A stretch of DNA of 64,000 nucleotides from Gammaproteobacteria bacterium (GCA_024235095.1 JACKNC010000001.1:868001-932000); one strand, 5' to 3'; positions 1 through 9,584 are shown, numbered from the stretch's first letter. Notes: generated by a model not told the origin, from the sequence alone. Made by a program: numbers and translations.

Positions 1-1210
1 TGGCCAGTCCCAGCAGACTCGACCCACTGTTGGTGAAACCGACCAGGTAACGGGCACACACCTTGTCGGCCAGGTCCATCGTCGCGAAATGCACCGCATC
101 CTCGATACGCAGACAGGCGTTAGCCAGCAATTCCTCCTGGGTCAGCACATTCTTGCGCATCAGGGTTTTGAAAATCTCGCTGGCCTCGACGTTAAGCGCA
201 ATGTTCTTCATCATCCGCACCGCGTCCACTGGATACTGACCCATCGCCGTTTCCGCCGACAGCATGACCGCATCCGTGCCGTCCATGATCGCGTTGGCGA
301 CATCGTTCGCCTCGGCGCGGGTCGGTCGCGGGTTGTTGATCATCGATTCCAGCATCTGCGTTGCCGTGATCACCGGCTTGCCGGCAATGTTGCATTGACG
401 AATCAACGTCTTCTGCATCAACGGCACTTCCTGTGGCGAAGTTTCCACGCCCAGATCGCCACGCGCCACCATGATCGCGTCCGCAACGGCAATAATGCCC
501 GCACTGGACCGGAAGGCTTCCGGCTTCTCAATCTTGGCGATGATCGGAATCTTGCGGCCATGCGTGGTGAGCATGACGTTGATTAGTTCCTTGACATCGT
601 CAGCGTCGCGCACAAACGACAACGCCACGTAATCCAGTTCGTGGTCGTAGGCAAACTGCAAATCGCCGCGATCCTTGTCGGTCATCGCCGAAATTTTCAA
701 CTTGACGTTCGGCAGATTGACGCCCTTGCGCGGCTTCAGTCGTCCGCCGTTAACCACGCAGGTGAAAATTTCCTGTCCCTCAATGCGATCAACCGTAACT
801 TCAAACAAGCCATCGTCAATCAGCACACGGTCGCCGGGGTGTACTTCTTCATGCAGAGTGCGGTGATCAATGGCGACTTTCTTAACGCCATCGTGGACGC
901 CGCCCGTCACATCGTTGGTCGTCAACACCAGAGTCTCGCCGGCAGCGACCTCTAGAAACTCCCCATCCAACTGACCCAAGCGAATCTTCGGACCTTGCAA
1001 ATCCTGGAAAATCGCCACATGCCGGTTCAGCTTCCGCGCAGCCTCCCGCACCATCTGGACAGATAGCGCATGGTCTTCATGATTGCCGTGCGAGAAGTTC
1101 AACCGGATCACATCCACGCCTTCCCGCAACAGGGACTCGATGGTGTCTGCGTTGTGGGAACTCGGCCCCAGCGTCGCAACAATCTTGCTGAATTTCATAA
1201 CTTTGGACAT
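1..1210 (-). CDS. pyk: Pyruvate kinase (3' part outside window)
   Basis: Catalyses phosphoenolpyruvate + ADP to pyruvate + ATP, the last step of glycolysis, in the cytoplasm. The N-terminus reads KIVATLGPSSHN, typical of the family, followed by VIRLNFSHG, then KPVITATQMLESM and PTRAEANDVANAIMDG, which are the signature regions around the catalytic lysine/glutamate (IIAKIEKPEA) and the metal site. About 400 of the usual 470-480 residues are present; the C-terminal domain lies beyond base 1. Two in-frame ATGs (1210 and 1198) are possible and neither has a clear ribosome binding site. It lies about 75 bp downstream of pgi on the same strand, so the two glycolytic genes may be cotranscribed. Identification is secure; only the start is uncertain. 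Confidence 0.95.
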   Translation of the reverse strand, partial: MSKVMKFSKIVATLGPSSHNADTIESLLREGVDVIRLNFSHGNHEDHALSVQMVREAARKLNRHVAIFQDLQGPKIRLGQLDGEFLEVAAGETLVLTTNDVTGGVHDGVKKVAIDHRTLHEEVHPGDRVLIDDGLFEVTVDRIEGQEIFTCVVNGGRLKPRKGVNLPNVKLKISAMTDKDRGDLQFAYDHELDYVALSFVRDADDVKELINVMLTTHGRKIPIIAKIEKPEAFRSSAGIIAVADAIMVARGDLGVETSPQEVPLMQKTLIRQCNIAGKPVITATQMLESMINNPRPTRAEANDVANAIMDGTDAVMLSAETAMGQYPVDAVRMMKNIALNVEASEIFKTLMRKNVLTQEELLANACLRIEDAVHFATMDLADKVCARYLVGFTNSGSSLLGLA

Positions 1211-1246
1211 ATTCGCGATGATCCAGGCATGGAAAAATCCGTTGGT

Positions 1247-1278
1247 TTGCAGGGACGCATATCTCTACGCCCCTGCAA
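1247..1278 (-). terminator. Hairpin between pgi and pyk
   Basis: An 8-bp perfect inverted repeat (TTGCAGGG/CCCTGCAA) with a 16-base loop lies in the 75-bp gap between the pgi stop and the pyk start. There is no clear T-tract, so it could be a weak terminator, an mRNA-stability hairpin or chance. Confidence 0.25.
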
Positions 1279-1286
1279 TGAATGGA

Positions 1287-2927
1287 TCAATCCGGCGTGC
1301 GACAGAATTCGATCAACCCCACGGTCGACGCATCATGCCCAGCGACCGGTCGTTCGCCCTTCAATTCCGGCAGGATCGCATTGGCCAATTGCTTGCCCAG
1401 CTCCACGCCCCACTGATCGAAGGAATTGATATTCCAGATCACGCCCTGGGTAAAGACCTTATGTTCATACAGCGCCAGCAGGGAACCGAGCACTTTCGGG
1501 GTCAGGCGACGATAGAACAGGCTGGTGCTGGGCCGGTTGCCAGGGAACACCTTGTACGGTAGCAATTGCTCCAGCGCCTCGCCGCTCAGGCCCTGCTTCT
1601 CCAGTTCCGCCCGGGCCTGCGCCTCGGTCTTGCCGACCATCAGCGCCTCGGCTTGCGCCAGACAGTTGGCCAGCAGAATCGGGTGATGATCGCCAATCGG
1701 ATTCGGACTGTGCGCCGGGGCCAGGAAATCCGCCGGGACCAGGTGCGTGCCCTGGTGCAGCAACTGATAGAACGCATGTTGACCATTATTTCCCAGACCG
1801 CCCCACAGAATCGGGCCGGTGTTGACCTGCACAGTCTGGCCTTCCCGGTCAATGCTCTTGCCATTGCTCTCCATATCCAGTTGTTGCAGATAATCTGGCA
1901 AGGAGCGCAGGTAATCATCATAAACCAGCGTCACCTGGCTATCCGCGCCGAAAAAGTCGATATACCAGACGCCGAGCATGCCCAAAATCACCGGCAGGTT
2001 TTCCTCCAGCGGCGCGGTGCGGAAATGCTCGTCCATTTCATGTGCGCCGTCCTGCAATTCCAGGAAATTCTCCATGCCCAGATACACAATGATCGGCAGG
2101 CCAATCGCCGACCATAGCGAATAACGCCCGCCGACCCAGTCCCAGAACTCGAACATGTTGGCGGTATCAATGCCGAACTTGCTGACGCCTTCCGCGTTGG
2201 TGGACACGGCCACGAAATGCTTGGCCACCGCCGATTCATCACCCAGTTCACGCACCAGCCAGGCCCGTGCGGTATGGGCGTTGGTCATGGTTTCCTGGGT
2301 GGTAAAGGTCTTGGAAGCGACGATGAACAGGGTGCTTTCCGGATCGCAATCGGCCAGCACATGACTGATGTGCGCGCCGTCCACATTGGAAACAAAGTGC
2401 ATCCGCAAGGTCGGGTCGCCATAAGGCTCCAGCGCCTGACACACCATTTTCGGCCCCAGATCGGAACCGCCGATACCGATATTGACCACGTCGCGAATGC
2501 GCTTGCCGGTATGGCCACGCCATTTGCCCCGGCGAATCTGCTCGGAGAACTTGCGCATGTGCTCCAGAACTTCATTGACGCCCGGCATGACGTCCTGACC
2601 CTTGACCAGAATGGGTCGATTACTGCGATTGCGTAGCGCGACATGCAGCACCGCCCGCTTTTCGGTGTGATTAATGATCTCACCGCTGAACATCCGCTCG
2701 ATCCAGACCGGCAACTGCGCCTGACGGGCCAGTTCAGTCAACAAACCAAGCGTCTCCCCCGTTATGCGGTGCTTGGAGAAATCGACCAGCAAGTCGCCGA
2801 ATCGTCGGGAGAAAGTGGTGAAACGTCCGGGATCGGCAGCGAACAGATCGCGTAGATGCAGGTTGGCGATCGCATCATGATGGGCTTGCAGTTCTTGCCA
2901 AACCGGCAGGTTGCTGGGAACAGACAT
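1287..2927 (-). CDS. pgi: Glucose-6-phosphate isomerase
   Basis: Interconverts glucose 6-phosphate and fructose 6-phosphate in glycolysis and gluconeogenesis. At 546 residues it has full family length. Recognisable motifs are IGIGGSDLGPKMV (sugar-phosphate binding), SKTFTTQETMTNA, the first PGI signature DWVGGRYSLWSAIGLPI and the C-terminal signature region around FDQWGVELGKQLA. The ATG at 2927 is preceded by AAGGAA about 8 bases upstream, supporting this start. It precedes pyk in the same direction. Nothing is unusual about the sequence. Confidence 0.97.
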   Translation of the reverse strand: MSVPSNLPVWQELQAHHDAIANLHLRDLFAADPGRFTTFSRRFGDLLVDFSKHRITGETLGLLTELARQAQLPVWIERMFSGEIINHTEKRAVLHVALRNRSNRPILVKGQDVMPGVNEVLEHMRKFSEQIRRGKWRGHTGKRIRDVVNIGIGGSDLGPKMVCQALEPYGDPTLRMHFVSNVDGAHISHVLADCDPESTLFIVASKTFTTQETMTNAHTARAWLVRELGDESAVAKHFVAVSTNAEGVSKFGIDTANMFEFWDWVGGRYSLWSAIGLPIIVYLGMENFLELQDGAHEMDEHFRTAPLEENLPVILGMLGVWYIDFFGADSQVTLVYDDYLRSLPDYLQQLDMESNGKSIDREGQTVQVNTGPILWGGLGNNGQHAFYQLLHQGTHLVPADFLAPAHSPNPIGDHHPILLANCLAQAEALMVGKTEAQARAELEKQGLSGEALEQLLPYKVFPGNRPSTSLFYRRLTPKVLGSLLALYEHKVFTQGVIWNINSFDQWGVELGKQLANAILPELKGERPVAGHDASTVGLIEFCRTPD

Positions 2928-3108
2928 GGACAGCTTCCTTATTCAATGTGTTTAAATGCGGGCAAAACCGGATGGAGCAAACCGCCCCGCTGCAGTCGAT
3001 TAACGACATTGCGTGATCGATTTTCCGATGCGGGGTTCCTGATTACTATAGTTTCTCCTGAAATTCCTGTCGAATGCTGACAGCTCTTTCCCTATCGTAA
3101 CCGTTCAG

Positions 3109-3200
3109 TCCCCCCTTTTAGCAAAGGGGGTGAGGGGGGATTTTGGCCCCGTCGCTCGTGCGCAATCCCCTCCGGCTCCCCTTTTCCAAAGGGGGGAGGT
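3109..3200. repeat. C5T3/A3G5 palindromic repeat, pair
   Basis: The pgi-upstream gap (2928-3334) holds no gene. It contains two copies of a palindrome of the type CCCCCTTTT-n-AAAGGGGG, the first at 3110-3127 and the second near 3178-3197, joined by a G/C-rich spacer. The same motif recurs at 28777, 34106, 56111, 57524-57669 and 59748. It can form a strong hairpin and may stop transcription between the divergent operons, but its repeated occurrence marks it as a dispersed repeat family. Confidence 0.7.
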
Positions 3201-3334
3201 GAACGCTCACTCCCCCCATCATAGATAGCGGATTTATCCTGAGTATAAATTTTCAGGGCGATCTGCAATATAATGCGGCCCTTGCTTAAAATCAGCACTT
3301 AACGCGTTACTCAGACCACAAGATCACTGCCCCT

Positions 3335-4018
3335 ATGGTGGATATAGCCCCTCCAGAAATTGACGTGGACCTGCTCATGCGCCGGGTGCGCGAGGACGCT
3401 GAACGCTTTCGGCGAGGGTTGCCCCTGCAAAACGGCCTCCCGATGGCTTTCGCGACTCCATCAAACGCCACCTTTAACCTGCCTCGCCTGTCTGAAACCG
3501 CCAGCGAATTGGCGTTCAAGGCTCGTTATACGCTGGATGAATTGCTTGACCGTCACGATGAGGATTTTCTCCGCACAGCCTACCGGGTTCTGCTGGGCCG
3601 TATGCCCGACGCCAGCGGCCTGCAAAGTTTTCTGGGAGGCTTGCGCGCCGGTCGTCTTTCCAAGATTGACATTCTCGGACGATTGCGTTTTTCCCAGGAA
3701 GGCCGACAACGCAGGATTCCCGTGCAGGGACTATTGTTACCTTGGCTGGCACAGACCGCCTACCGTCTGCCGGTGCTGGGTTATATTTTGGCGTGGTTGA
3801 ATTACCTGGCGCGTCTGCCTCGTCTCGTAGGTCACTGGAGCCGCTTCGAAGCGTTTGTCATGTTCCGCCAGCAGGAACAAACGGCCCGACTCAACGACCT
3901 GCTGGCGCAATTGGAAACCGAATTGCGGACTACGCGGCAACGGTTGGCCGTCTGTGAAATGCGACTACAACAGTGGGAGCAATCCAGCCGTGATCCTCGA
4001 TCCAAAGATAAAGGGTGA
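3335..4018 (+). CDS. DUF4214-domain protein, glycosyltransferase-associated
   Basis: This 227-residue protein has a central segment (about residues 78-118: FLRTAYRVLLGRMPD, then ASGLQSFLGGL) typical of DUF4214, a small helical domain common in proteins encoded beside glycan and S-layer genes. A more hydrophobic stretch follows (about 130-165), and the C-terminus (about 175-220) is predicted coiled coil. No catalytic motif is visible. Its stop overlaps or abuts the start of the tandem glycosyltransferase, so it heads a five-gene operon. A role in organising or anchoring surface-glycan synthesis is inferred. There is no obvious ribosome binding site at the ATG. Confidence 0.7.
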   Translation: MVDIAPPEIDVDLLMRRVREDAERFRRGLPLQNGLPMAFATPSNATFNLPRLSETASELAFKARYTLDELLDRHDEDFLRTAYRVLLGRMPDASGLQSFLGGLRAGRLSKIDILGRLRFSQEGRQRRIPVQGLLLPWLAQTAYRLPVLGYILAWLNYLARLPRLVGHWSRFEAFVMFRQQEQTARLNDLLAQLETELRTTRQRLAVCEMRLQQWEQSSRDPRSKDKG

Positions 4019-4020
4019 CT

Positions 4021-6384
4021 ATGTCTTCCAAGCGGCGCACGCTCGCGCTGGTGATCCCCTGGTTTGGCCATAACCTCAAGGGCGGCGCCGAGCAACAAGC
4101 CTGGCAGATCGCCACCCGGCTCGCGGCGCGCGGTCATCAGGTCGAGGCATTGACGACTTGTTGTCGCTCGTTTCTCAATGACTGGGCGGAAAACCATCTG
4201 CCGGCTGGCGAGACGATTGAGGATGGCGTAACCATTCGTCGTTTTCCAGTAGATCGACGCGACCATGTCCGCTTCGAACGCCTGAATGCAGAGCTGCTGG
4301 CCTTGCCTCGTGACTGTCTCAAACCCGGTGTACCTCCAGTCGAACCGGAATGGGGCGCTATCTGGACGCACGAGAACATTCACTCCCAGGCGCTCTACCG
4401 TTACTTGGACCAGCAGCGCGCCACTGACACCGTTTTCCTGTTCATCCCGTATCTATACGGCCCAACGCTGACCGGCTTACCCCAAGTCGCCGACCGGGCC
4501 TGGCTGCAACCCTGTTTGCATGATGAAGCGTATGCCTATTTACCCGAAGTAAGTTACGTTTTTCATCAGGCGCGTGGCCTGCTATTTAACTCGGCGGGAG
4601 AACAGCAACTGGCGGCGCGGTTATATGGCCCCCACGTCTGGGCCAGGAGTCTGGTGACGGGCGAAGGCATTGAGTTTGCCGACATCGCCGATGATCATCG
4701 CGCGTCGCTGCCGGAATCCTTGCACAGCCAGCCCTTTCTGCTGTGCCTGGGGCGGCGCGATCCCGAGAAGGGCGTCGAACGCCTGATAGACGCTTTTCAC
4801 CGTTTCCAGGCGGCGCAACTGGCAAGTCCCCTCGCTTTGGCGCTGGCCGGTCCCGGAGTCCGTGATTATGGCGATCCGACGGCTGGCGTCATTGATCTCG
4901 GTCTGGTCGACGAATCAACCAAGGCCGCGCTACTGCAAGGTTGCCGTCTGCTGTGTCAGCCCAGCACGAACGAAAGTTTTTCCCGGGTGCTGTTCGAGGC
5001 TTGGTACTGCGGCAAGCCGGTCATCGTGCACCGTGATTGCCTGGCGACCGCGTTGGCCGTGCGCGATGCCGATGGAGGTTGGCTGGCGGGTTCAACGAAA
5101 GAGTGGAGCGAACTGCTGGCCGATTTGGCGACATTGCCGGAAACCGAACTAGCCGCACGGGGTGAGCGCGGACGGCAATACGCCTTGACGCACTGTGACT
5201 GGGAACGAGTGATCGACCGTTATGAACAGGCGCTGGGCCTGATTGCGAGCGATGCCCGGTCAGCGGTTTCTCTTGCATCTGGTGCGTTGTCCCGGCAACC
5301 CGCAATTCATCAGCTCTTGCCCAATTTGTCCTACGGCGACGCCATTTCCAACCAGGCCATGCAGTTACGCGACGAATTACGCACTCAGGGCTACCGTTCA
5401 GATATCCTGGTTCGTTTCATCGATCCCCGTGTGGCTGGAGAATGTCAGCGTTACACAGAGGGCGATCTCGCTCCAGAGGATGGCTTGTTCTATCACCATT
5501 CCATTGGTAGTGAGCTAACCCCCGTCGCTGTGGCGCATTCCGGCCCAAAGTGCCTGATCTATCATAATATTACACCCGCCGAATTTCTTACTCCCTATCG
5601 TCCTGATCTCGCCAGGCTGCTGCGTGAAGGACGCGAAGCGCTTTGGCGACTGGTTCCGGCGTTTTCTTATTCAGTGGGCGATTCCCATTACAATGCCGAA
5701 GAACTGGCTTTATTCGGCTTTTCCGAACCGGGGGTATTGCCGCTGGTAATCGATCCGGGCCACTGGCGAGTTCCTGCCGACCCGGCGCTCATGCGCCAAC
5801 TTCAGGATGGCCAGCGCAATCTGCTGTTCGTTGGCCGTTACGCGCCTAACAAATGCCAGCACCAATTGATTGAAGCTTTTACCCATTACCTCAGGATGGA
5901 CCCCCAGGCCCGGTTGATTCTGATCGGCGGCGGCGAACCGGAAGATCCTTATGCGCACTATCTGCAATCGATGATCAATGCCCTGGGCTTACGCGAACAG
6001 ATCGTGTTGCCGGGTCAGATCAATGATGCCGAACTCCAAGCCTATTATCGGACTGCGCACCTGTTCTGGAGTATGAGCGAGCATGAGGGTTTTTGTGTGC
6101 CGCTGATTGAAGCGATGTGGTTCGATGCGCCCATTCTTGCCTTCCACAGCTCTGCAATTCCTGAAACGCTGGCAGGATCAGGCGTTCTGTTTACCGATAA
6201 AGGCGATTTAGCGGCAGTCGCAATGCTGGCCCAACAACTGGCTGGCGACGACGCGCTCAGATCGACGGTGCTGGAAAAACAGCGCCAGCGCCGCTGGGCT
6301 TTCGCGCCCGAAGCCATTCGTCCGCGCCTGATCGAACTGCTGGCGGGTTTAGCGCCTGCCGATACAGGATGCGCCCATGCCTAG
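4021..6384 (+). CDS. Tandem two-domain glycosyltransferase (GT4-like)
   Basis: One chain of about 787 residues contains two complete GT-B glycosyltransferase units. The first has an N-terminal FGHNLKGGAEQQAW donor-fold start, LGRRDPEKGVERLIDAF near residue 243 and a STNESFSRVLFEAWYCGKP E-x7-E motif near 320. The second has FVGRYAPNKCQHQLIEAF near 603 and SEHEGFCVPLIEAMWFDAP near 686. Both keep the E-x7-E type motif, so both are probably active and may add two sugars in sequence. ATG 4021 has AAAGGG just upstream and is preferred over an in-frame GTG at 4015. It overlaps the next glycosyltransferase by 8 bp. The role is probably surface polysaccharide or glycoprotein assembly; substrates are unknown. 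Confidence 0.85.
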   Translation: MSSKRRTLALVIPWFGHNLKGGAEQQAWQIATRLAARGHQVEALTTCCRSFLNDWAENHLPAGETIEDGVTIRRFPVDRRDHVRFERLNAELLALPRDCLKPGVPPVEPEWGAIWTHENIHSQALYRYLDQQRATDTVFLFIPYLYGPTLTGLPQVADRAWLQPCLHDEAYAYLPEVSYVFHQARGLLFNSAGEQQLAARLYGPHVWARSLVTGEGIEFADIADDHRASLPESLHSQPFLLCLGRRDPEKGVERLIDAFHRFQAAQLASPLALALAGPGVRDYGDPTAGVIDLGLVDESTKAALLQGCRLLCQPSTNESFSRVLFEAWYCGKPVIVHRDCLATALAVRDADGGWLAGSTKEWSELLADLATLPETELAARGERGRQYALTHCDWERVIDRYEQALGLIASDARSAVSLASGALSRQPAIHQLLPNLSYGDAISNQAMQLRDELRTQGYRSDILVRFIDPRVAGECQRYTEGDLAPEDGLFYHHSIGSELTPVAVAHSGPKCLIYHNITPAEFLTPYRPDLARLLREGREALWRLVPAFSYSVGDSHYNAEELALFGFSEPGVLPLVIDPGHWRVPADPALMRQLQDGQRNLLFVGRYAPNKCQHQLIEAFTHYLRMDPQARLILIGGGEPEDPYAHYLQSMINALGLREQIVLPGQINDAELQAYYRTAHLFWSMSEHEGFCVPLIEAMWFDAPILAFHSSAIPETLAGSGVLFTDKGDLAAVAMLAQQLAGDDALRSTVLEKQRQRRWAFAPEAIRPRLIELLAGLAPADTGCAHA

Positions 6385-7576
6385 AGTCGCCTTCGTTGTG
6401 CAGCGCTGTGGGCGCGAGGTCAATGGCGGCGCCGAGGCGCTTACACTGGCGATTGCCCGGCGAATGGCGGATTATTGGGATACCGAGGTTCTAACCACCT
6501 GCGCATTGGATTATATCGATTGGAAAAACCATTATCCGGAAGGCGTCGAAGCTATAGATGGCGCGCTAATTCGTCGTTTTCCGGTCGCCGCGCCACGCGA
6601 TATCGAATCGTTCAACCGCCTGTCTGATCAATTGCGCACCCGTTGCCGGGACGCCAAACTGGAGGAACAGGAACATTGGATGCGCGCTCAGGGGCCTTGG
6701 TCGCCAGCCCTGTTCAATTATATTGAACAGCAGGTCAACGCCTATGATGCTTTCATCTTCTTTGGCTATCTTTATGCGCAAACCTGGTTTGCCTTGCCCA
6801 AGGTCGCTCATAAAGCGGTTCTCGCCCCATTGGCCCATGACGAGTGGGCCATTTATCTGAACTTCTGGGACCGCTTGTTCAAACTCCCACGAACTTTCAT
6901 CTTTAATACGGTAGAAGAGCGTGAATTTCTGCATCAGCGCTTTCCTGACGCTCGTCTGGAGGGAGCGGTAGCCGGGGTGGCGGTCGACCGTCCAGCGAGC
7001 ATCGACCCAGGCCGTTTTCGTAATGAATATGGCATCGATGAGGATTTTTTGCTGTATGTGGGAAGGATCGATCCCTCGAAAGGCTGCGATGAATTATTTG
7101 ACTTTTTTATTCGCCATCGCAAACAGGGCGGAATACCCGGCAAGCTGGCGCTGCTTGGCAAACCGGTGATGACCATTCCCGATCATCCCGATATTCTTCC
7201 GTTAGGCTTTGTCACCGAACAGACCAAGTGGGACGCCCTGGCGGCCTGTGCAGCGCTGATTATGCCGTCGCCGCATGAGAGCTTGTCCATGGTATTGCTG
7301 GAAGCCTGGTCGGTGGGCAAGCCGGTGTTAGTGAATGGACGCTGCGCAGTGCTAGTCGGTCAGTGCCGACGCGCCCATGGCGGTCTCTGGTATGAAGATT
7401 TTGCCGAGTTCACGCGAGGACTGGCGACCCTGCTGGAAGGACGAGTTCCCGGCGTGTTGGGCCGCCAGGGCTGGCGCTTTGTCAGGGAGAATTATTCCTG
7501 GCCGGTGATCGAGAAAATCTATCTGGATACCGTCGATGCGATGGTTGCCGTAAATAATTTGCGAAGCGGAGAATGA
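6377..7576 (+). CDS. Glycosyltransferase family 4-like protein
   Basis: This 399-residue GT-B glycosyltransferase has the N-terminal NGGAEALTLAIARRM segment that also begins the preceding protein. It has YVGRIDPSKGCDELF and the E-x7-E motif in SPHESLSMVLLEAWSVGKP (nucleotide-sugar binding). Its N-terminal half resembles domain 1 of the upstream tandem enzyme (both have a 'RRFPV' segment and a conserved acidic 'HDE' after the linker), suggesting gene duplication within the cluster. It overlaps the upstream gene by 8 bp and the downstream tpm gene by ATGA, so translation is likely coupled. The donor and acceptor cannot be deduced. Confidence 0.85.
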   Translation: MPRVAFVVQRCGREVNGGAEALTLAIARRMADYWDTEVLTTCALDYIDWKNHYPEGVEAIDGALIRRFPVAAPRDIESFNRLSDQLRTRCRDAKLEEQEHWMRAQGPWSPALFNYIEQQVNAYDAFIFFGYLYAQTWFALPKVAHKAVLAPLAHDEWAIYLNFWDRLFKLPRTFIFNTVEEREFLHQRFPDARLEGAVAGVAVDRPASIDPGRFRNEYGIDEDFLLYVGRIDPSKGCDELFDFFIRHRKQGGIPGKLALLGKPVMTIPDHPDILPLGFVTEQTKWDALAACAALIMPSPHESLSMVLLEAWSVGKPVLVNGRCAVLVGQCRRAHGGLWYEDFAEFTRGLATLLEGRVPGVLGRQGWRFVRENYSWPVIEKIYLDTVDAMVAVNNLRSGE

Positions 7577-8262
7577 AGTCCATGGAACTTTCCTTCTGGC
7601 ATGAACGCTGGGAACGCAGCGAGATCGGTTTCCACCAGCAGGACATCAATGTTCATCTTCAGCAGTTCTGGACTCTGTTGGGCCTGCAACCCGGCCAGCA
7701 AGTCTTTGTTCCCTTGTGCGGTAAAAGCCGGGATTTGCTGTGGCTGGCGGGTGAAGGTCATCCTGTGACGGGAGTGGAAATCAGTCCGATTGCTGTCGCG
7801 GCCTTTTTTCAGGAAAACGGCTTGCAACCACGCCGCTGGCGGGAAGGAGCGTTTGAGATTTGGCAACAGGACGAACTGCGGATCATGCTCGGTGATTTCT
7901 TTGCTCTAGAACCGCGGCATTTGGCCGATATCGCCGGAGTCTATGATCGCGCCTCGTTGATCGCGCTGCCACCAGCGATGCGTGAACGCTATGTTCGTCA
8001 TCTCGACGCCATCCTGCCGACAGGCATTCGGACCTTGCTGATGGCGCTGGACTACGATCAAACGGTGCTGAGCGGCCCTCCCTTCGCTGTTAGCGAAGCG
8101 GAAGTGCGCACACGCTACGAAGCCACACACGAGATCGAGTTGCTCCATATCCGTGATGCGTTGTCCGAGGAATCGCGCTGGCGGGATCGCGGCCTGACCT
8201 GGCTGTTGGAGCGGGTTTATCGACTCACTCATCGCTTGGATGGTCCGCACACCGCGCCATGA
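7573..8262 (+). CDS. tpm: Thiopurine S-methyltransferase
   Basis: This SAM-dependent methyltransferase of 229 residues matches bacterial TPMT. It begins MELSFWHERWERSEIGFHQ, then has VFVPLCGKSRDLLWLAGEGH (SAM-binding region with the family CGKS/DL motif), GVEISPIAVAAFF and the YDRASLIALPPAMRERY segment. Family members methylate thiopurines and, in bacteria, tellurite or selenite. It overlaps its neighbours by 4 bp on each side (ATGA), which is odd for a metabolic enzyme inside a glycosyltransferase operon. A second in-frame ATG three codons in is also possible. Confidence 0.93.
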   Translation: MKSMELSFWHERWERSEIGFHQQDINVHLQQFWTLLGLQPGQQVFVPLCGKSRDLLWLAGEGHPVTGVEISPIAVAAFFQENGLQPRRWREGAFEIWQQDELRIMLGDFFALEPRHLADIAGVYDRASLIALPPAMRERYVRHLDAILPTGIRTLLMALDYDQTVLSGPPFAVSEAEVRTRYEATHEIELLHIRDALSEESRWRDRGLTWLLERVYRLTHRLDGPHTAP

Positions 8263-9530
8263 GCGTTGCAACGCCGCGTTCACCCGCCGCCGTCGTGTTG
8301 CGGGTGTTTCTGCCTTTCGCCGCGGGTTACTTTCTTTCCTACCTGTATCGCACCATTAATGCCGTGTTGTCGCCTTACTTGGTGGCGGAACTGCATCTGG
8401 ATGCAACTGATCTGGGACTGCTGACCAGCGTTTATTTTCTGACCTTTGCGGCGTTTCAACTCCCGCTGGGAATGCTGCTGGATCGCTTTGGGCCGCGCTG
8501 GGTGGAAGCCATTTTGTTGCTGTTCGCCGCGAGCGGAGCGGGTTTGTTCGCGTTGGGCGATAGCGCGATGGAGTTGGTTATAGGCCGGGGCCTGATTGGT
8601 CTGGGCGTGTCCGCCTGCCTGATGGCCAGCTTCAAGGCTTTCGTCCTCTGGTTTCCACCCGCGCGCCTGCCAGTGGTCAACGGTTGGGTGCTGGCGGCGG
8701 GCGGGGTGGGCGCGCTGGTCGCCACGGCGCCGATTGAAGCAGCGCTGAAACTGACCGACTGGCGCGGCTTGTTTATGCTGTTGGCCGGTCTAAGTCTCGC
8801 GGTGGCTGTTGCCCTGCTGGCGATCGTGCCTAAGCGCAGTAGCGGCGCGGCGGCGCACGGTTGGCGGGAGCAGTGGCGCGAAATGCAGGGTATCTTTCGC
8901 CATCGCCGATTTTGGTGCATCGCGCCGGGCGCGGTGCTGTCGCAGGCGTCCTTTCTAGCGATTCAAGGGTTGTGGGCCGGGCCGTGGCTGCGCGATGTGG
9001 CGGGTCTGGATAAAGCGACAGCGGCGAGTTATCTGTTTTGGATTGCGGCGGCCATGGTCGGCGGTTTTCTCGGCATGGGGCAGTTGACCTACAGGCTGTC
9101 GCGCCTGGGCGTTCCGCCACTGGGCGTTGCCAGCGGCGGCATGGCGTTATTCATACTGACCCAGTTGGCGATTCTATACAGCGGCGGGTCGTTGCTACCG
9201 TTGTGGGCGTTGTTTGGTTTTTTCGGCACCAGCGGCGTGTTGAACTACGCGATCTTGTCGCAATCTTTCCCGCCAGCGCTGGCGGGGCGAGTGAACACTG
9301 CCTTGAATTTACTGGTCTTCGTCGCTGCGTTCGCTGGACAATGGGGTATGGGCGCCATTATCAATCACTGGCCGGTCGCTGGTGGCGGTTATGCAGATGT
9401 CGGCTATCGCTGGGCGTTTGGGTTAGTGCTGGCGTTGCAGGCGATGACCTGGGGTTGGCTGGCGCTGGACGGGCGGCGCACTGCTTCAGGTCAACAGGAT
9501 TTCCAGAATAATAAGGCTTATGATGAATGA
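8259..9530 (+). CDS. MFS transporter
   Basis: This 423-residue integral membrane protein has about 12 hydrophobic segments. It has the MFS loop motif LGMLLDRFGPRWVEA between helices 2 and 3 and the early segment FAAGYFLSYLYRTINAVLSP typical of nitrate/sugar-phosphate-type MFS carriers. The substrate is not evident. It overlaps tpm by ATGA and is the last gene of the operon; a strong hairpin follows 4 bases after its stop codon. Confidence 0.85.
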   Translation: MSVATPRSPAAVVLRVFLPFAAGYFLSYLYRTINAVLSPYLVAELHLDATDLGLLTSVYFLTFAAFQLPLGMLLDRFGPRWVEAILLLFAASGAGLFALGDSAMELVIGRGLIGLGVSACLMASFKAFVLWFPPARLPVVNGWVLAAGGVGALVATAPIEAALKLTDWRGLFMLLAGLSLAVAVALLAIVPKRSSGAAAHGWREQWREMQGIFRHRRFWCIAPGAVLSQASFLAIQGLWAGPWLRDVAGLDKATAASYLFWIAAAMVGGFLGMGQLTYRLSRLGVPPLGVASGGMALFILTQLAILYSGGSLLPLWALFGFFGTSGVLNYAILSQSFPPALAGRVNTALNLLVFVAAFAGQWGMGAIINHWPVAGGGYADVGYRWAFGLVLALQAMTWGWLALDGRRTASGQQDFQNNKAYDE

Positions 9531-9533
9531 TAT

Positions 9534-9584
9534 ACTGTAACTCAACAACCACCGGCTTTTAGCCGGTGGTTGTTGAGTTACAGT
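9534..9584. terminator. Perfect 23-bp-stem hairpin between convergent genes
   Basis: Bases 9534-9556 and 9562-9584 are perfect reverse complements separated by a 5-base loop (TTTTA). The hairpin begins 4 bases after the MFS stop and includes the stop codon of the convergent membrane-protein gene (9578-9580). It most likely acts as a bidirectional terminator, although the usual run of Ts after the stem is missing. Confidence 0.8.
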
